This document shows, piece after piece, positions 1 through 8,763 of a stretch of 64,000 bases of DNA. How positions within the stretch are numbered: the stretch's first letter is position 1; each line of letters starts with the position of its first letter. Origin of the DNA: Streptomyces sp. NRRL F-5135. GTDB lineage: Bacteria; Actinomycetota; Actinomycetes; Streptomycetales; Streptomycetaceae. Position numbers and translations under genes: made by a program. The DNA lies in NCBI RefSeq assembly GCF_000719775.1, contig NZ_JOHR01000012.1:186001-250000 (forward strand), given 5' to 3'. A model generated the notes under the pieces. It was given only the letters and a program-made list of their open reading frames with translations. It was not told where the DNA came from and did not search any database.

Positions 1-415
1 CCAGTTCCTGGGCGACCGACAGATCCAGCGCTTCCGGACCGACGCGCAGGGCGTATCCACCGGACTCGCTGACCAGCCCGCCGGGGCCGGCCTCCGGCCC
101 CGGCGCCCCCGCGCCGCTCTCCGGCCCGAGCACCTTGCGCAGCCGGGAGGCGTACGTCCGTACGGTGGCCAGCGCCTGCGAGGGCGGTTCGGCGCCCCAG
201 AGCGCGTCGATGAGCTCGGCGGACGTCGCGGTACGTCCCTCGCGCAGTAACAGGGCGGCCAGCACGGCTCGTTGCTGCGGCGAACCGGGCGGCAACGCCT
301 TGCCGCCACGCCACGCGCGTACCGGGCCGAGCACGCTGAAGCGGAGCTCACCGGTTTCACCCGGCCCGGCCGGATGCCTCTGCTCCGGTACGCGCGGCCC
401 GCCGTCTGGGTCCAT
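1..415 (-). CDS. SARP/AfsR-type transcriptional regulator, N-terminal part only
   Basis: The reverse strand reads from an ATG at 415 to the window edge, so only about 138 N-terminal residues are present. After about 25 residues comes a segment typical of the OmpR-like winged helix of the SARP/BTAD family: LRFSVLGPVRAW, then QQRAVLAALLL, then ELIDALWG, then VRTYASRLRKVLG. Such proteins activate secondary-metabolite or developmental genes; larger AfsR-like members add an ATPase and TPRs, which cannot be judged here. It runs in the same direction as the PHP-domain gene upstream of it. Family assignment is fairly sure; target and full length are unknown. Confidence 0.8.
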   Translation of the reverse strand, partial: MDPDGGPRVPEQRHPAGPGETGELRFSVLGPVRAWRGGKALPPGSPQQRAVLAALLLREGRTATSAELIDALWGAEPPSQALATVRTYASRLRKVLGPESGAGAPGPEAGPGGLVSESGGYALRVGPEALDLSVAQEL

Positions 416-547
416 AGCTCCCCCTGCCTCCGCTGCTGCCGGATTCGCCGTGGACAGTCTGCCTTGTCGGGGGTTGGCGCGTCAGCAGTGAGTGAGGGTC
501 TGCACAAGGCTTCGACACGATGGAGAAGGCCCGGACCCCTCGTTTCC

Positions 548-2116
548 TCAGCCCCGTTCTCCCAGGAACACCGGATTGGTGAAGGCCACGAGCGCGCCCG
601 GCAGGCCGGGGGTCTTCGGCGCGCGGCGCACTTCCGCCCGGACGTACGTGGCGTACGCGGGCGTCGTGCGCCACTCGACCGCCCCCGAGCCGGACTCCGG
701 GAGCGCGGCCGTGTGCAGGGTGCCCTGGTCGGTGACGAAGTGGACGGTGCCGCCGGGGGCCCCGGTCACCTCCAGGCGTACCGTCACGGGGCTGTCGTCG
801 GCGGCGCGCAGGCGGTCGCCGATCCCCGCGTGCCGGCCCCGGCCGTCCGCCGCGCCGAAGGAGAGCGACACCTTCGACGACTCCGCGACATAGCTGTGGC
901 CCGCCCGGATGCCCGCCAGGATCGCCTCGCGGCTGAGGTCGTCGGCGAGGACCACCGTCTGCGGGGTGCCGACGGGGTCGGGGTCGCGGTGGGCGTCGCT
1001 GCTGCCCATCGCGGGTGTCCAGGCCCCGCCCGAACGAGCCGCGGCCACCAGGGTGCTGTCCCAGTCCGCGAGGGAGACCTCGTCGTCCGGCGTGTACGCG
1101 CCGTTCCACACCTCCACCGCGTCCGCCTCGCCGAAGCCGAACTTCCAGTTGCAGCCGATGCAGGTGGCGTGCGGGTGCGCGGGGACCACCAGGCCGCCCG
1201 CGCGGCGCACCTCGCGGGCGTAGTGGCCGAAGCGGTTGTCGCGGGCCCGGTAGCGCCAGTCGACGAACGTACCGCCGTCCATGCCCAGCGCGACCACGTG
1301 CCCGTTCCGGGTGGTGATCTCCTCGCCCGTCAGGATGAGCAGGTCGTCGCCCCACAGGCCGGCCCACGCGCCGTGCGCGGAGTGCGTGTTGTGCTCGCTC
1401 GTGTTGATGAAGTCGAGCCCGGCGGCGCGGGCGAGCGCGGCGATCTCGGCGGGGGTGCGCCGGCCGTCGGAGTGGACGGAGTGGAGGTGGCAGTCGCCCC
1501 GGTACCAGGCCCGGCCGCGGCCCTTGGCGCGCTCGGGCGGGTGGACGGGCGCCGGCGTCTCGCCCGGCGCCCCGAACGTGAGCGTGATCGTCACCTCGTA
1601 CGCGAGGCCCTGCGGCGCCACGGTGTACGGTCCGAGCGCGACGGACCAGGTGCCGGGGCGCACCGGGCCCGGGATGTAGCCGGGGGTCGCGGCGTCGGCG
1701 CGCACGAAGAACTCGGTGCGGGCGCCGCCGGACCAGCCCCGGAAGCCCCGCCCGCCGAGCCGCGTCCCGCGCTCGTCGAAGAGGCCGATGTCGAGCGCGT
1801 TGCCCTGCGTCCCGGCGGGGACGGCGGGCCGCTCGTAGGTGTACGCGACGTGGATCTCGCGGACCCCGCGGGGCACTTCCACGGGCAGGTACACGAAGTC
1901 GGGCGACCCGGGCGGCAGCGTGCCCCGCACGGTCCGGCTCTCGGTCCGCTCGGCTCCGGTACCGCTCCCGGTGCCGTCGTCGCTCCCGCCACCCCCGGTG
2001 GCCGCGCTCGCGAAGCTCACGGTACTCAACGTAACGGCGCCGGCGACTCCCGTCACCAGCAGCGCGCGTCTGCCGAGCCCGTCCGTCGAAGAGGCGCTGT
2101 CGTGGTCCTTGCACAT
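548..2116 (-). CDS. Exported PHP-domain (CehA/McbA-like) metallohydrolase
   Basis: 522 residues from the ATG at 2116, which is preceded by GGGAGCC; upstream in-frame starts would add a proline-rich tail and were rejected. The N-terminus has a twin-arginine-like signal (GLGRRALLVTG and a hydrophobic stretch ending SFASA), so export by Tat is likely. The second half carries a PHP metal-binding signature: GDCHLHSVHSDG, then NTSEHNTHS, then GEEITT, then VPAHPHA, and SSDAHRD near the end. These are the His/Asp ligands of CehA/McbA-type phosphoesterases. The first third is probably a beta-sandwich binding domain. The substrate is unknown; a periplasmic-type phosphoesterase role is an inference from the family. 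Confidence 0.85.
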   Translation of the reverse strand: MCKDHDSASSTDGLGRRALLVTGVAGAVTLSTVSFASAATGGGGSDDGTGSGTGAERTESRTVRGTLPPGSPDFVYLPVEVPRGVREIHVAYTYERPAVPAGTQGNALDIGLFDERGTRLGGRGFRGWSGGARTEFFVRADAATPGYIPGPVRPGTWSVALGPYTVAPQGLAYEVTITLTFGAPGETPAPVHPPERAKGRGRAWYRGDCHLHSVHSDGRRTPAEIAALARAAGLDFINTSEHNTHSAHGAWAGLWGDDLLILTGEEITTRNGHVVALGMDGGTFVDWRYRARDNRFGHYAREVRRAGGLVVPAHPHATCIGCNWKFGFGEADAVEVWNGAYTPDDEVSLADWDSTLVAAARSGGAWTPAMGSSDAHRDPDPVGTPQTVVLADDLSREAILAGIRAGHSYVAESSKVSLSFGAADGRGRHAGIGDRLRAADDSPVTVRLEVTGAPGGTVHFVTDQGTLHTAALPESGSGAVEWRTTPAYATYVRAEVRRAPKTPGLPGALVAFTNPVFLGERG

Positions 2117-2320
2117 ACCGGCGGCTCCCAGGATGCCGAGGGGACACGGAGGGTCCCACGAGTCGGGTTCTCGAACTCTGGTAGCGGCCGGTGAACCGGA
2201 CGGCAAGGGAAGGCGGGAGCGGAGTGGCGGAATCGGGGCGGAGGCGTGACGCGGGGCCGCCGCCGGCCCGGGCGCCGGGAGCGGCGTGGGCGGCGGCGCC
2301 CGCACGCGTGCCGGATCAGC

Positions 2321-2854
2321 TCAGGGGAAGTTCAGGGGAAGTGCGGCGAGCATCACCGCGTACACCGGGGAGTCCGGGAAGGGCCGGTCCTCGCCGACCT
2401 TCCGGAAGCCCCAGGACTCGTACAGGGCTTGCACCCGGGGGTGTTCGACGTCCACCAGCAGGACGGCCAGGTCGTCGTCGCGGCCGTCCAGCAGCGCGCG
2501 GGAGAGCAGCTTCGCCACGCCCTTCTTGCGCCACTTGGTGCTGACCGCCAGCTCCGAGTAGGAGAACGTCCGGGTCTTCTCCGGCGCCGGGTCGAGGTGC
2601 TCGCGCCACCATTCCCGCCGGGGCGTCGCGGGCGCTCCGTAGGCGAAGCCCACCGGCTCGGCACCGTCGTACGCGATCACGCAGGAGAAGTCCGGGCGGC
2701 CGCCCCAGTGGTCCACGAACCAGGGGAAGCGCTTCGTGAACTCGTCGTCCCCGTCGACGCCCTGGGCCTCGGCGTGCACGTCGATGAGGACCTGGCGGAT
2801 CCGCGGCAGGTCCGCGTGAGTGAAGCGGCGGACGTCCAGCTCGGCGGCGCTCAC
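2321..2854 (-). CDS. GNAT-family N-acetyltransferase
   Basis: 177 residues from a GTG at 2854, chosen because GGAGACC lies about 6-8 bases upstream and because the protein then starts directly at the fold (LDVRRFTHADLPRIRQVL). The acetyl-CoA segment is visible around FSYSELAVSTKWRKKGVAKLLSRALL, with beta-4/helix-3 architecture, followed by the typical C-terminal ALYESWGFRKVGEDRPF. Proteins like this acetylate an amine of a small molecule or peptide; the acceptor cannot be predicted. It stands alone, between the exported PHP protein (same strand) and a divergent DUF6461 gene. Confidence 0.85.
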   Translation of the reverse strand: MSAAELDVRRFTHADLPRIRQVLIDVHAEAQGVDGDDEFTKRFPWFVDHWGGRPDFSCVIAYDGAEPVGFAYGAPATPRREWWREHLDPAPEKTRTFSYSELAVSTKWRKKGVAKLLSRALLDGRDDDLAVLLVDVEHPRVQALYESWGFRKVGEDRPFPDSPVYAVMLAALPLNFP

Positions 2855-2994
2855 GGTCGGTCTCCGTTCGGATCCGATTGTCAGAGGGGCGTGGCAGGGT
2901 GCGGAGTCATGGACACCGACAGCGACAGGTTCCGGAAGATCCCCCCGAATGAATTCCCGGGCCTGTGTCCCGCGGAAACCCGACGGGGGAACAA

Positions 2995-3774
2995 GTGAGG
3001 GGCTCCACGGGCGACCCATGGTCGTGGATCAGAGACGAACGCACCGTGATGTGGTGTGTGACCTTCACCCATGGCATCCCGCCGGAGGACGTGCTCGCCC
3101 GCTACGGGGGCGACCCCCGAAACGCTCGGTTCCTGACCCGGCAGCAGGCCCGCCCTCTCTACGTCGCGGACCAGTCGGCGGGATCGGTGTTGCGGGCCGG
3201 GATGCTGGACGACTGGTCCTTCTGCTACGAGGACTTCGGGATCACGGGGGCGATGGACGGCCCCCTGGCCGCACTGTCCCAGGGCACGGAGTCCTTCAGC
3301 GTCCTGCGCGGCGGGGACGGCATGAACGTCTTCGCTCACTGGCGTGACGGTCAGCGCACCGAGCAATTCGAGCCGAGCTTCCGTTCCACCAGGCCGCGTC
3401 CTCCGCACCCTTGGTGGGACGCGGTGCGGGAGCGGTACGACGCGTGGAACGAGGAGTACTACTCGGGCCTGACACCCGTGATGGAAGCGATAGGCCGTCA
3501 CACCGGAACCGTGCTGGAGACCGGCACGCTCGGCGGCCCGCTGCTCACCCTGCTGCTCGAAGACGGCAGTCGGACCCCTGACCCCCCTCAGCCGCCACCC
3601 TGCGCACGCAACCCGCGAGCGGAAGCCCGCCGGTCGTTGGGGCGAGGGTCGGGGGTTTTGATCACGCCTGCGCCGAGTGACGCCGCCACAGAGAGTGCCC
3701 GCGCCACGGTGGTGTGCGTCCCCAATGTCGTCACCGTCCGTCAGACGTACCGAACCAACACGACCGAGGATTGA
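2995..3774 (+). CDS. DUF6461-like protein
   Basis: 259 residues from a GTG at 2995 with GGGGGA just upstream; an ATG at 2965 is possible but has no ribosome site. The N-terminal half resembles actinobacterial DUF6461 proteins: WCVTFTHGIPPEDVLARYGG, then DDWSFCYEDFGI and a tryptophan-rich core (HPWWDAVRERYDAW). The last 60 residues are low-complexity and composition-biased, so the reading frame near the 3' end may not be the conserved one. Function is unknown for the family. It ends 18 bases before a convergent DUF397 gene. Confidence 0.6.
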   Translation: MRGSTGDPWSWIRDERTVMWCVTFTHGIPPEDVLARYGGDPRNARFLTRQQARPLYVADQSAGSVLRAGMLDDWSFCYEDFGITGAMDGPLAALSQGTESFSVLRGGDGMNVFAHWRDGQRTEQFEPSFRSTRPRPPHPWWDAVRERYDAWNEEYYSGLTPVMEAIGRHTGTVLETGTLGGPLLTLLLEDGSRTPDPPQPPPCARNPRAEARRSLGRGSGVLITPAPSDAATESARATVVCVPNVVTVRQTYRTNTTED

Positions 3775-3792
3775 GGCAGCCGACGTCCCCAT

Positions 3793-4233
3793 TCAGGACA
3801 TGACGGGGCTTGTGCCGCCAACGCGTTCGGCGAAGTGGTCGAACTCGCCTGCCAGGACGCCCTGAACGAATGCTTCCCATTTCGCCCGGGTGGTGGTCAC
3901 GACGGGGCCGGGGGCGCTGGTCTCGCGGAGACGCACAAGGTCCCCGGGCCCCATCGCGACCTCGATCCACGGGCCGGGGCCGGTCTGGTTATCGGCGGCA
4001 CGGATCCAGTTCAGCGGGGCGGGTACGTCCGCCGGTGCGTCGCCATGATGCGTGGACGTCTCCTTGACCGATTGGAGGAACGCCGCCCAAGTGGCGGGGC
4101 TGGTCGAAAGTATGGCCCCGTCGGGGTCGGCGCTTTCGGTGAGTATGACGGTGCGGTCGTTGGTCGTTGCGACGTTCAGGCAGGCCTCGCCCTGCGCGCA
4201 GTACGACGACGTCTGCCAGCTTGGTTCGGTCAC
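3793..4233 (-). CDS. Tandem DUF397 protein
   Basis: 146 residues with two DUF397 units: the first begins SWQTSSYCAQGEACLNVA with VILTESADPDGAILSTSPATWAAFL, and the second begins APLNWIRAADNQTGPGPWIEVA with VTTTRAKWEAFVQGVLAGEFD. DUF397 proteins are small partners of XRE/DUF5753 regulators in Streptomyces (WhiJ/AbaA-type loci) and are thought to bind them and change DNA binding. The GTG start lies inside the TGA stop of the upstream XRE gene (GTGA), so translation is probably coupled. Two units in one polypeptide is less usual than the single 60-80 residue form. Confidence 0.85.
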   Translation of the reverse strand: MTEPSWQTSSYCAQGEACLNVATTNDRTVILTESADPDGAILSTSPATWAAFLQSVKETSTHHGDAPADVPAPLNWIRAADNQTGPGPWIEVAMGPGDLVRLRETSAPGPVVTTTRAKWEAFVQGVLAGEFDHFAERVGGTSPVMS

Positions 4234-5105
4234 GGTGCTTCCTTTCGCAGACTTTCGGCGATGCGGTGGATGAAGTCCCGGGACTCCGTCTCCGCCAAGG
4301 CCACGGCATCGAGCCGTTCGAAGAGCAGGCGGTACTGGGTCAGCTGGGCTTCGGTATCGATGAACGTGACGCCATGTGCCTGATCGAGCTGCACGGTGTC
4401 CAATTGGGGTACAGCCCCGTAGCCGTAACAGGCAGTCTGCCCCGACCCTGGAAAGGAGCCGAGGGCGAAGGGAATGACGCGGATGGTGACGTGAGCCATT
4501 TCGCTCAGCTCCAGCAGGTGCCGCAGCTGAGCCTGGGCCACCACGGCGCCGCCGAACCTCATTCGCAGAGCGGCCTCATGAATGATTGCCCGGTAGGGGA
4601 CCGGGGCGTCTCGGTACAGGATGGTCTGCCGCTTGATTCTGTGCGAGACGCGATGTTCCACTTCCGGTGGGCTGAACGAAGGCACGGCCTGGCGGTAGAT
4701 CTCGCGTGCGTGTTCCGCGGTCTGCAACAGGCCCGGGACGTGTGCTGTGTGAACGGTTCTGAATCCGATGGCGTGATGTTCGAACTCCGCGAGGTCGAGA
4801 AGCCCGGCGGGAAGAATTCCCTGGTACTCCTCCCACCACCCGCGAGTCCGCTCCTGAGCCATGTCCGCCAGCGCGGTGATGAATGCTTCGTCCCGGCATC
4901 CGTAGGCGCTTGCCATGGCGCGTACTCGGTCGCCGCTGACGCCGAACCGGGCCGTCTCGATATTGCTGATCGGTCCCGGTCTCATCCCAAGGAGTTCGCC
5001 TGCCGCGGTCGAGGTCAGACCGGCACGGTCACGGAGCCTCCGTAGCTCGGAGCCCAGACGGAGACGCCTCGCGGTAGGGGCGGGCTTGGTGGCCATCGCT
5101 CGCAT
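4230..5105 (-). CDS. XRE-family regulator with DUF5753 domain
   Basis: 291 residues. Residues about 15-70 are a Cro/C1-type helix-turn-helix (LGSELRRLRDRAGLTSTAAGELLGMRPGPISNIE); the rest is the DUF5753 effector domain (WWEEYQGILP, HVPGLLQTAEHAREIY, EAALRMRFGG, MAHVTIRVIPFALG). It is a DNA-binding regulator of the WhiJ/AbaA-like class and pairs with the coupled DUF397 gene downstream and the divergent anti-sigma-like ATPase. The start could be the ATG at 5105 or the one at 5096; AAAGG lies 3 or 12 bases upstream respectively. Interleaved inverted repeats just upstream are a probable operator. Confidence 0.88.
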   Translation of the reverse strand: MRAMATKPAPTARRLRLGSELRRLRDRAGLTSTAAGELLGMRPGPISNIETARFGVSGDRVRAMASAYGCRDEAFITALADMAQERTRGWWEEYQGILPAGLLDLAEFEHHAIGFRTVHTAHVPGLLQTAEHAREIYRQAVPSFSPPEVEHRVSHRIKRQTILYRDAPVPYRAIIHEAALRMRFGGAVVAQAQLRHLLELSEMAHVTIRVIPFALGSFPGSGQTACYGYGAVPQLDTVQLDQAHGVTFIDTEAQLTQYRLLFERLDAVALAETESRDFIHRIAESLRKEAP

Positions 5106-5146
5106 CGCCTTTCAGAACATGGCTCCGGACCGTCACTCACTCGGCT

Positions 5147-5187
5147 GAGATTCGGGAGTATTGCTTGGGAATCTCGCAAGTAATACT
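5147..5187. promoter_or_regulatory. Two interleaved inverted repeats, probable operator of the XRE/ATPase divergon
   Basis: In the gap between the divergent XRE and ATPase genes, AGTATTGCTTG (5157-5167) pairs with CAAGTAATACT (5177-5187), 10 of 11 bases matching across a 9-base spacer. A second pair, GAGATTC (5147-5153) and GAATCTC (5169-5175), is perfect and overlaps the first. The low local GC and position suggest autoregulation by the XRE protein. Seen directly; the role is inferred. Confidence 0.6.
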
Positions 5188-5310
5188 TGGTGGCAGTCTA
5201 CTGTCGGGTTCAGGCCGCCGCCTGGAAGCACCCCGCTCGACGGAGCGACCTGGTCACCGGGCATCGCACGACATCCACCTGGTCGAACTGTCCCGAGAAC
5301 GGAGACTTCC

Positions 5311-5766
5311 GTGGCAACCGTAGCCCCGCCCAAGGCCTATACGCTCCACCTCCCGCGCGACCCCCGCGCACCGAGAATCGCCCGCAGCACCCTCCGTGGT
5401 GTGCTCCAGGTCCACCGTATGAACGACCTCATCGACACGGCGGAACTACTGGCGAGCGAACTGGTGACCAACGCTCATCTGCACTCCACAGGCGTGTACA
5501 CGCTCCTGATCAGCACGCGTGAACCACGTCGGCTCCGGATCGGCGTGTGTGACGGCAACCCTGACATCCCGTCTCCGTTCGGTGAGGCCTTCTCCCGGTC
5601 GCCCGGCCCGGGGGCGGAGCTGGCCGAGAACGGCAGAGGGCTACAGCTCGTTCAGATATACGCCGACGCTTGGGGTGCGTACCGCCTCGGCGGCGCGCGG
5701 TGGGGGCACGGCGGAAAGTTGCTGTGGGTGGAGTGCGTACACAAGGTGCCGGGGACGTCCGTGTGA
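5311..5766 (+). CDS. Anti-sigma-factor-like ATP-binding protein (HATPase_c)
   Basis: 151 residues from a GTG at 5311 with GGAG seven bases upstream. It has the GHKL motifs of RsbW/SpoIIAB-like kinases: an N-box ([15 protein letters not shown]), a G1-like segment ([13 protein letters not shown]) and a G2-like segment ([17 protein letters not shown]). Short ATPases of this class sit beside XRE/DUF397 pairs in many Streptomyces loci and act as partner-switch anti-sigma factors or bind the regulator. No partner sigma gene is visible. Transcribed divergently from the XRE gene through a shared operator region. Confidence 0.82.
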   Translation: MATVAPPKAYTLHLPRDPRAPRIARSTLRGVLQVHRMNDLIDTAELLASELVTNAHLHSTGVYTLLISTREPRRLRIGVCDGNPDIPSPFGEAFSRSPGPGAELAENGRGLQLVQIYADAWGAYRLGGARWGHGGKLLWVECVHKVPGTSV

Positions 5767-5969
5767 AGGGGAAAGGCGGTGCACGCGTGTCGCGCGGCGG
5801 TCCCACGGGGTTGCCGAAGGATCAGCGCGCAACTCTTGCGTCGTCCGTTGCGTTCCACGCGTTCGTGGCGGGCAGGATCGCAGCGGTACGCGGGGCCGGG
5901 CGTCGGCCGTCCCCGGCCGACAGCGCGGCGTACCGGTGGCCGTCTTCCCGTCCACCGGGCGCGTGCTCA

Positions 5970-5975
5970 TATGCT
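5970..5975 (+). promoter_or_regulatory. -10 box for a probably leaderless fbiC transcript
   Basis: TATGCT (a TANNNT match) ends six bases before the A of the fbiC ATG, which is the spacing expected if transcription starts at that A. No Shine-Dalgarno sequence is present upstream of the ATG. No convincing -35 box is visible. Confidence 0.45.
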
Positions 5976-5981
5976 CGATTC

Positions 5982-8576
5982 ATGACGAATCAGCAGGCTG
6001 GACAGCAGACCGGACGACCGACTGCCAACGCCATGCGCCGCGCCCTCAAGCGCGCCAGGGACGGGGTCGCGCTCGATGTCGACGAGGCGGCCGTGCTGCT
6101 CCAGGCGCGCGGGGAGGACCTCACCGACCTCGCCGCGTCCGCCGCGCGCGTACGGGACGCCGGGCTGGCGGCCGCCGGGCGGGCCGGGGTCATCACGTAC
6201 TCCCGCAAGGTGTTCATCCCGCTGACGCGGCTGTGCCGGGACAAGTGCCACTACTGCACCTTCGTCACGGTGCCCGGCAAGCTGCGCCGCGCCGGGCACG
6301 GCATGTTCCTCTCGCCCGACGAGGTGGTGGACATCGCGCGGGAGGGCGCGGAACTGGGCTGCAAGGAAGCGCTGTTCACGCTCGGCGACCGGCCCGAGGA
6401 CCGGTGGCCCGAGGCGCGGGAGTGGCTGGCGGCGGAGGGGTACGACGACACCCTCGCCTACGTCCGCGCCATGGCGATCAGGGTGCTGGAGGAGACCGGG
6501 CTGCTGCCCCACCTCAACCCCGGGGTGCTGAGCTGGACCGACTTCCAGCGGCTCAAGCCGGTCGCGCCGAGCATGGGCATGATGCTGGAGACCACCGCGA
6601 CGCGGCTGTGGGCCGAGCCCGGTGGCCCGCACCACGGCTCGCCGGACAAGGAACCCGCCGTACGGCTGCGGGTTCTTCAGGACGCGGGCCGGTCCAACGT
6701 CCCGTTCACCACCGGCGTACTGATCGGGATCGGGGAGACGTACGAGGAGCGCGCCGAGGCCCTCTTCGAGATCCGGCGCGTGCAGCGGGCGTACCACGGC
6801 GTGCAGGAAGTCATCGTCCAGAACTTCCGCGCCAAGCCGGACACCGCGATGCGCGGCATGCCCGACGCCGAACTGGAGGAACTGGCCGCGGCGGTCGCCG
6901 TCACCCGGCATGTCCTCGGCCCGTCCGCGCGTATCCAGGCGCCGCCCAACCTCGTGGACGCGGAGTACGCGCTGCTGATCGGTGCCGGAATCGACGACTG
7001 GGGCGGGGTCTCGCCGCTCACCCCCGACCACGTCAACCCCGAGCGCCCCTGGCCGCACCTCGACGAACTGGCCGCCAAAACCGCCGAGTCCGGCTTCGCG
7101 CTGCGCGAACGCCTCACCATCTACCCCGAGTTCATCCAGCGCGGCGAGCCCTGGCTGGACCCCCGCCTCCTGCCGCACGTCACCGCGCTGGCCGACCCGG
7201 ACACCGGCCTCGCCCGCCCGGACACCCGCCCGGCCGGGCTGCCCTGGCAGGAGCCCGACGAGGGCTTCACGGCCACCGGCCGCACGGATCTGCACCGTAC
7301 GATCGACACCGAGGGCCGTACGGACGACCGGCGCGACGACTTCGACGTCGTGTACGGCGACTGGGAGGCGCTGCGGGAGGCGGCCGCGCCGGGCATGGTC
7401 CCCGAGCGCATCGACACGGACGTACGGACCGCCCTCTCCCGGGCCGCCGACGACCCCACCGCGCTCACCGACGCCGAAGCGCTCGCCCTGCTGCACGCGG
7501 ACGGCCCGGCGCTGGACGCGCTCACCCGGATCGCCGACGACCTGCGGCGCGACACGGTCGGCGACGACGTCACGTACATCGTCACCCGCAACATCAACTT
7601 CACCAACGTCTGCTACACGGGCTGCCGCTTCTGCGCCTTCGCCCAGCGCCGTACGGACGCCGACGCGTACACCCTCTCCCTGGAGCAGGTCGCCGACCGC
7701 GCCCAGCAGGCGTGGGACGTGGGCGCCACGGAAGTCTGCATGCAGGGCGGCATCCACCCCGACCTGCCCGGCACCGCGTACTTCGACATCGCGCGCGCCG
7801 TGAAGGAACGCGTTCCGGGCATGCACGTCCACGCCTTCTCCCCGATGGAGGTCGTCAACGGCGCGTCCCGCACCGGCCTGTCGATCCGGGAGTGGCTGAC
7901 CGCCGCCAAGGAGGCCGGACTCGACTCGATCCCCGGTACGGCGGCCGAGATCCTCGACGACGAGGTGCGCTGGATCCTCACCAAGGGCAAGCTGCCCGCG
8001 GCGACCTGGATCGAGGTCGTCAGGACCGCCCACGAGCTGGGCATCCGCTCCAGCTCCACGATGATGTACGGCCATGTCGACCAGCCCCGCCACTGGCTGG
8101 GCCACCTCCGTACGCTGGCGGGGATCCAGCGGGAGACGGGCGGCTTCACCGAGTTCGTCACGCTCCCCTTCATCCACACCAACGCCCCCGTCTACCTCGC
8201 CGGCATCGCCCGCCCGGGCCCGACCGACCGCGACAACCGCGCGGTGACCGCGATGGCCCGTCTGCTGCTCCACCCGTACATCCCGAACATCCAGACCAGC
8301 TGGGTGAAGCTGGGCACGGAAGGGGCGGCGGAGATGCTCCGCTCGGGCGCGAACGACCTGGGCGGCACGCTGATGGAGGAGACCATCTCCCGGATGGCCG
8401 GGTCCGGCTACGGCTCGTACCGCTCGGTCAAGGACCTGATCGCCATCGCGGACGCGGCGGGCCGCCCGGCGCGGCCGAGGACGACGCTGTACGGGGAGGT
8501 CCCGGCGGAGCGGGTACGGACGGCGGCGGCCTCGGACGGACACCTGCCGGAGCTGCTGCCACTGCTGACGGACTGA
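5982..8576 (+). CDS. fbiC: FO synthase, FbiC (CofG-CofH fusion), coenzyme F420 biosynthesis
   Basis: 864 residues, the usual length for actinobacterial FbiC. It makes 7,8-didemethyl-8-hydroxy-5-deazariboflavin (FO), the F420 chromophore, from tyrosine and 5-amino-6-ribitylaminouracil using two radical-SAM centres. The CofG half has CRDKCHYC (Cys85, Cys89, Cys92) and the CofH half has CYTGCRFC (Cys544, Cys548, Cys551), both the CX3CX2C pattern for a 4Fe-4S cluster. [11 protein letters not shown] and MMYGHVD are typical CofH segments. The ATG at 5982 replaces in-frame upstream starts that would add a low-complexity tail; translation is probably leaderless. Cytoplasmic, single gene, 187 bases before the AAA-TPR gene. 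Confidence 0.97.
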   Translation: MTNQQAGQQTGRPTANAMRRALKRARDGVALDVDEAAVLLQARGEDLTDLAASAARVRDAGLAAAGRAGVITYSRKVFIPLTRLCRDKCHYCTFVTVPGKLRRAGHGMFLSPDEVVDIAREGAELGCKEALFTLGDRPEDRWPEAREWLAAEGYDDTLAYVRAMAIRVLEETGLLPHLNPGVLSWTDFQRLKPVAPSMGMMLETTATRLWAEPGGPHHGSPDKEPAVRLRVLQDAGRSNVPFTTGVLIGIGETYEERAEALFEIRRVQRAYHGVQEVIVQNFRAKPDTAMRGMPDAELEELAAAVAVTRHVLGPSARIQAPPNLVDAEYALLIGAGIDDWGGVSPLTPDHVNPERPWPHLDELAAKTAESGFALRERLTIYPEFIQRGEPWLDPRLLPHVTALADPDTGLARPDTRPAGLPWQEPDEGFTATGRTDLHRTIDTEGRTDDRRDDFDVVYGDWEALREAAAPGMVPERIDTDVRTALSRAADDPTALTDAEALALLHADGPALDALTRIADDLRRDTVGDDVTYIVTRNINFTNVCYTGCRFCAFAQRRTDADAYTLSLEQVADRAQQAWDVGATEVCMQGGIHPDLPGTAYFDIARAVKERVPGMHVHAFSPMEVVNGASRTGLSIREWLTAAKEAGLDSIPGTAAEILDDEVRWILTKGKLPAATWIEVVRTAHELGIRSSSTMMYGHVDQPRHWLGHLRTLAGIQRETGGFTEFVTLPFIHTNAPVYLAGIARPGPTDRDNRAVTAMARLLLHPYIPNIQTSWVKLGTEGAAEMLRSGANDLGGTLMEETISRMAGSGYGSYRSVKDLIAIADAAGRPARPRTTLYGEVPAERVRTAAASDGHLPELLPLLTD

Positions 8577-8584
8577 CCGGGGAC

Positions 8585-8624
8585 GGACCGACCGGAGCCG
8601 GACCGACCGGAGCCGGACCGACCG
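8585..8624 (+). repeat. 15-bp tandem repeat downstream of fbiC
   Basis: GGACCGACCGGAGCC occurs twice in perfect tandem (8585-8599, 8600-8614) and a third time for its first ten bases. It lies between fbiC and the next gene and codes for nothing obvious. Confidence 0.8.
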
Positions 8625-8763
8625 CCGCCGCTGCCGCCGTCGGCCGGGTGAACGCAGCGGTACCGGACCGTTGTCGGACCCGGATGCCAGACTTGGCCCG
8701 CACGACGGAAACGGGCTCCTCCGCGGGGGAGGGGGCCCGGACGTCGGGAGGGGAGGGCCGGGG

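Noticed and set aside
272..2194. Long open frames antisense to the PHP-domain gene (plus strand) and a second minus frame
   Set aside because: Arg/Gly/Pro-rich translations with no motif; the PHP metal motifs and Tat signal are in one frame only. Such shadows are normal in very GC-rich DNA.
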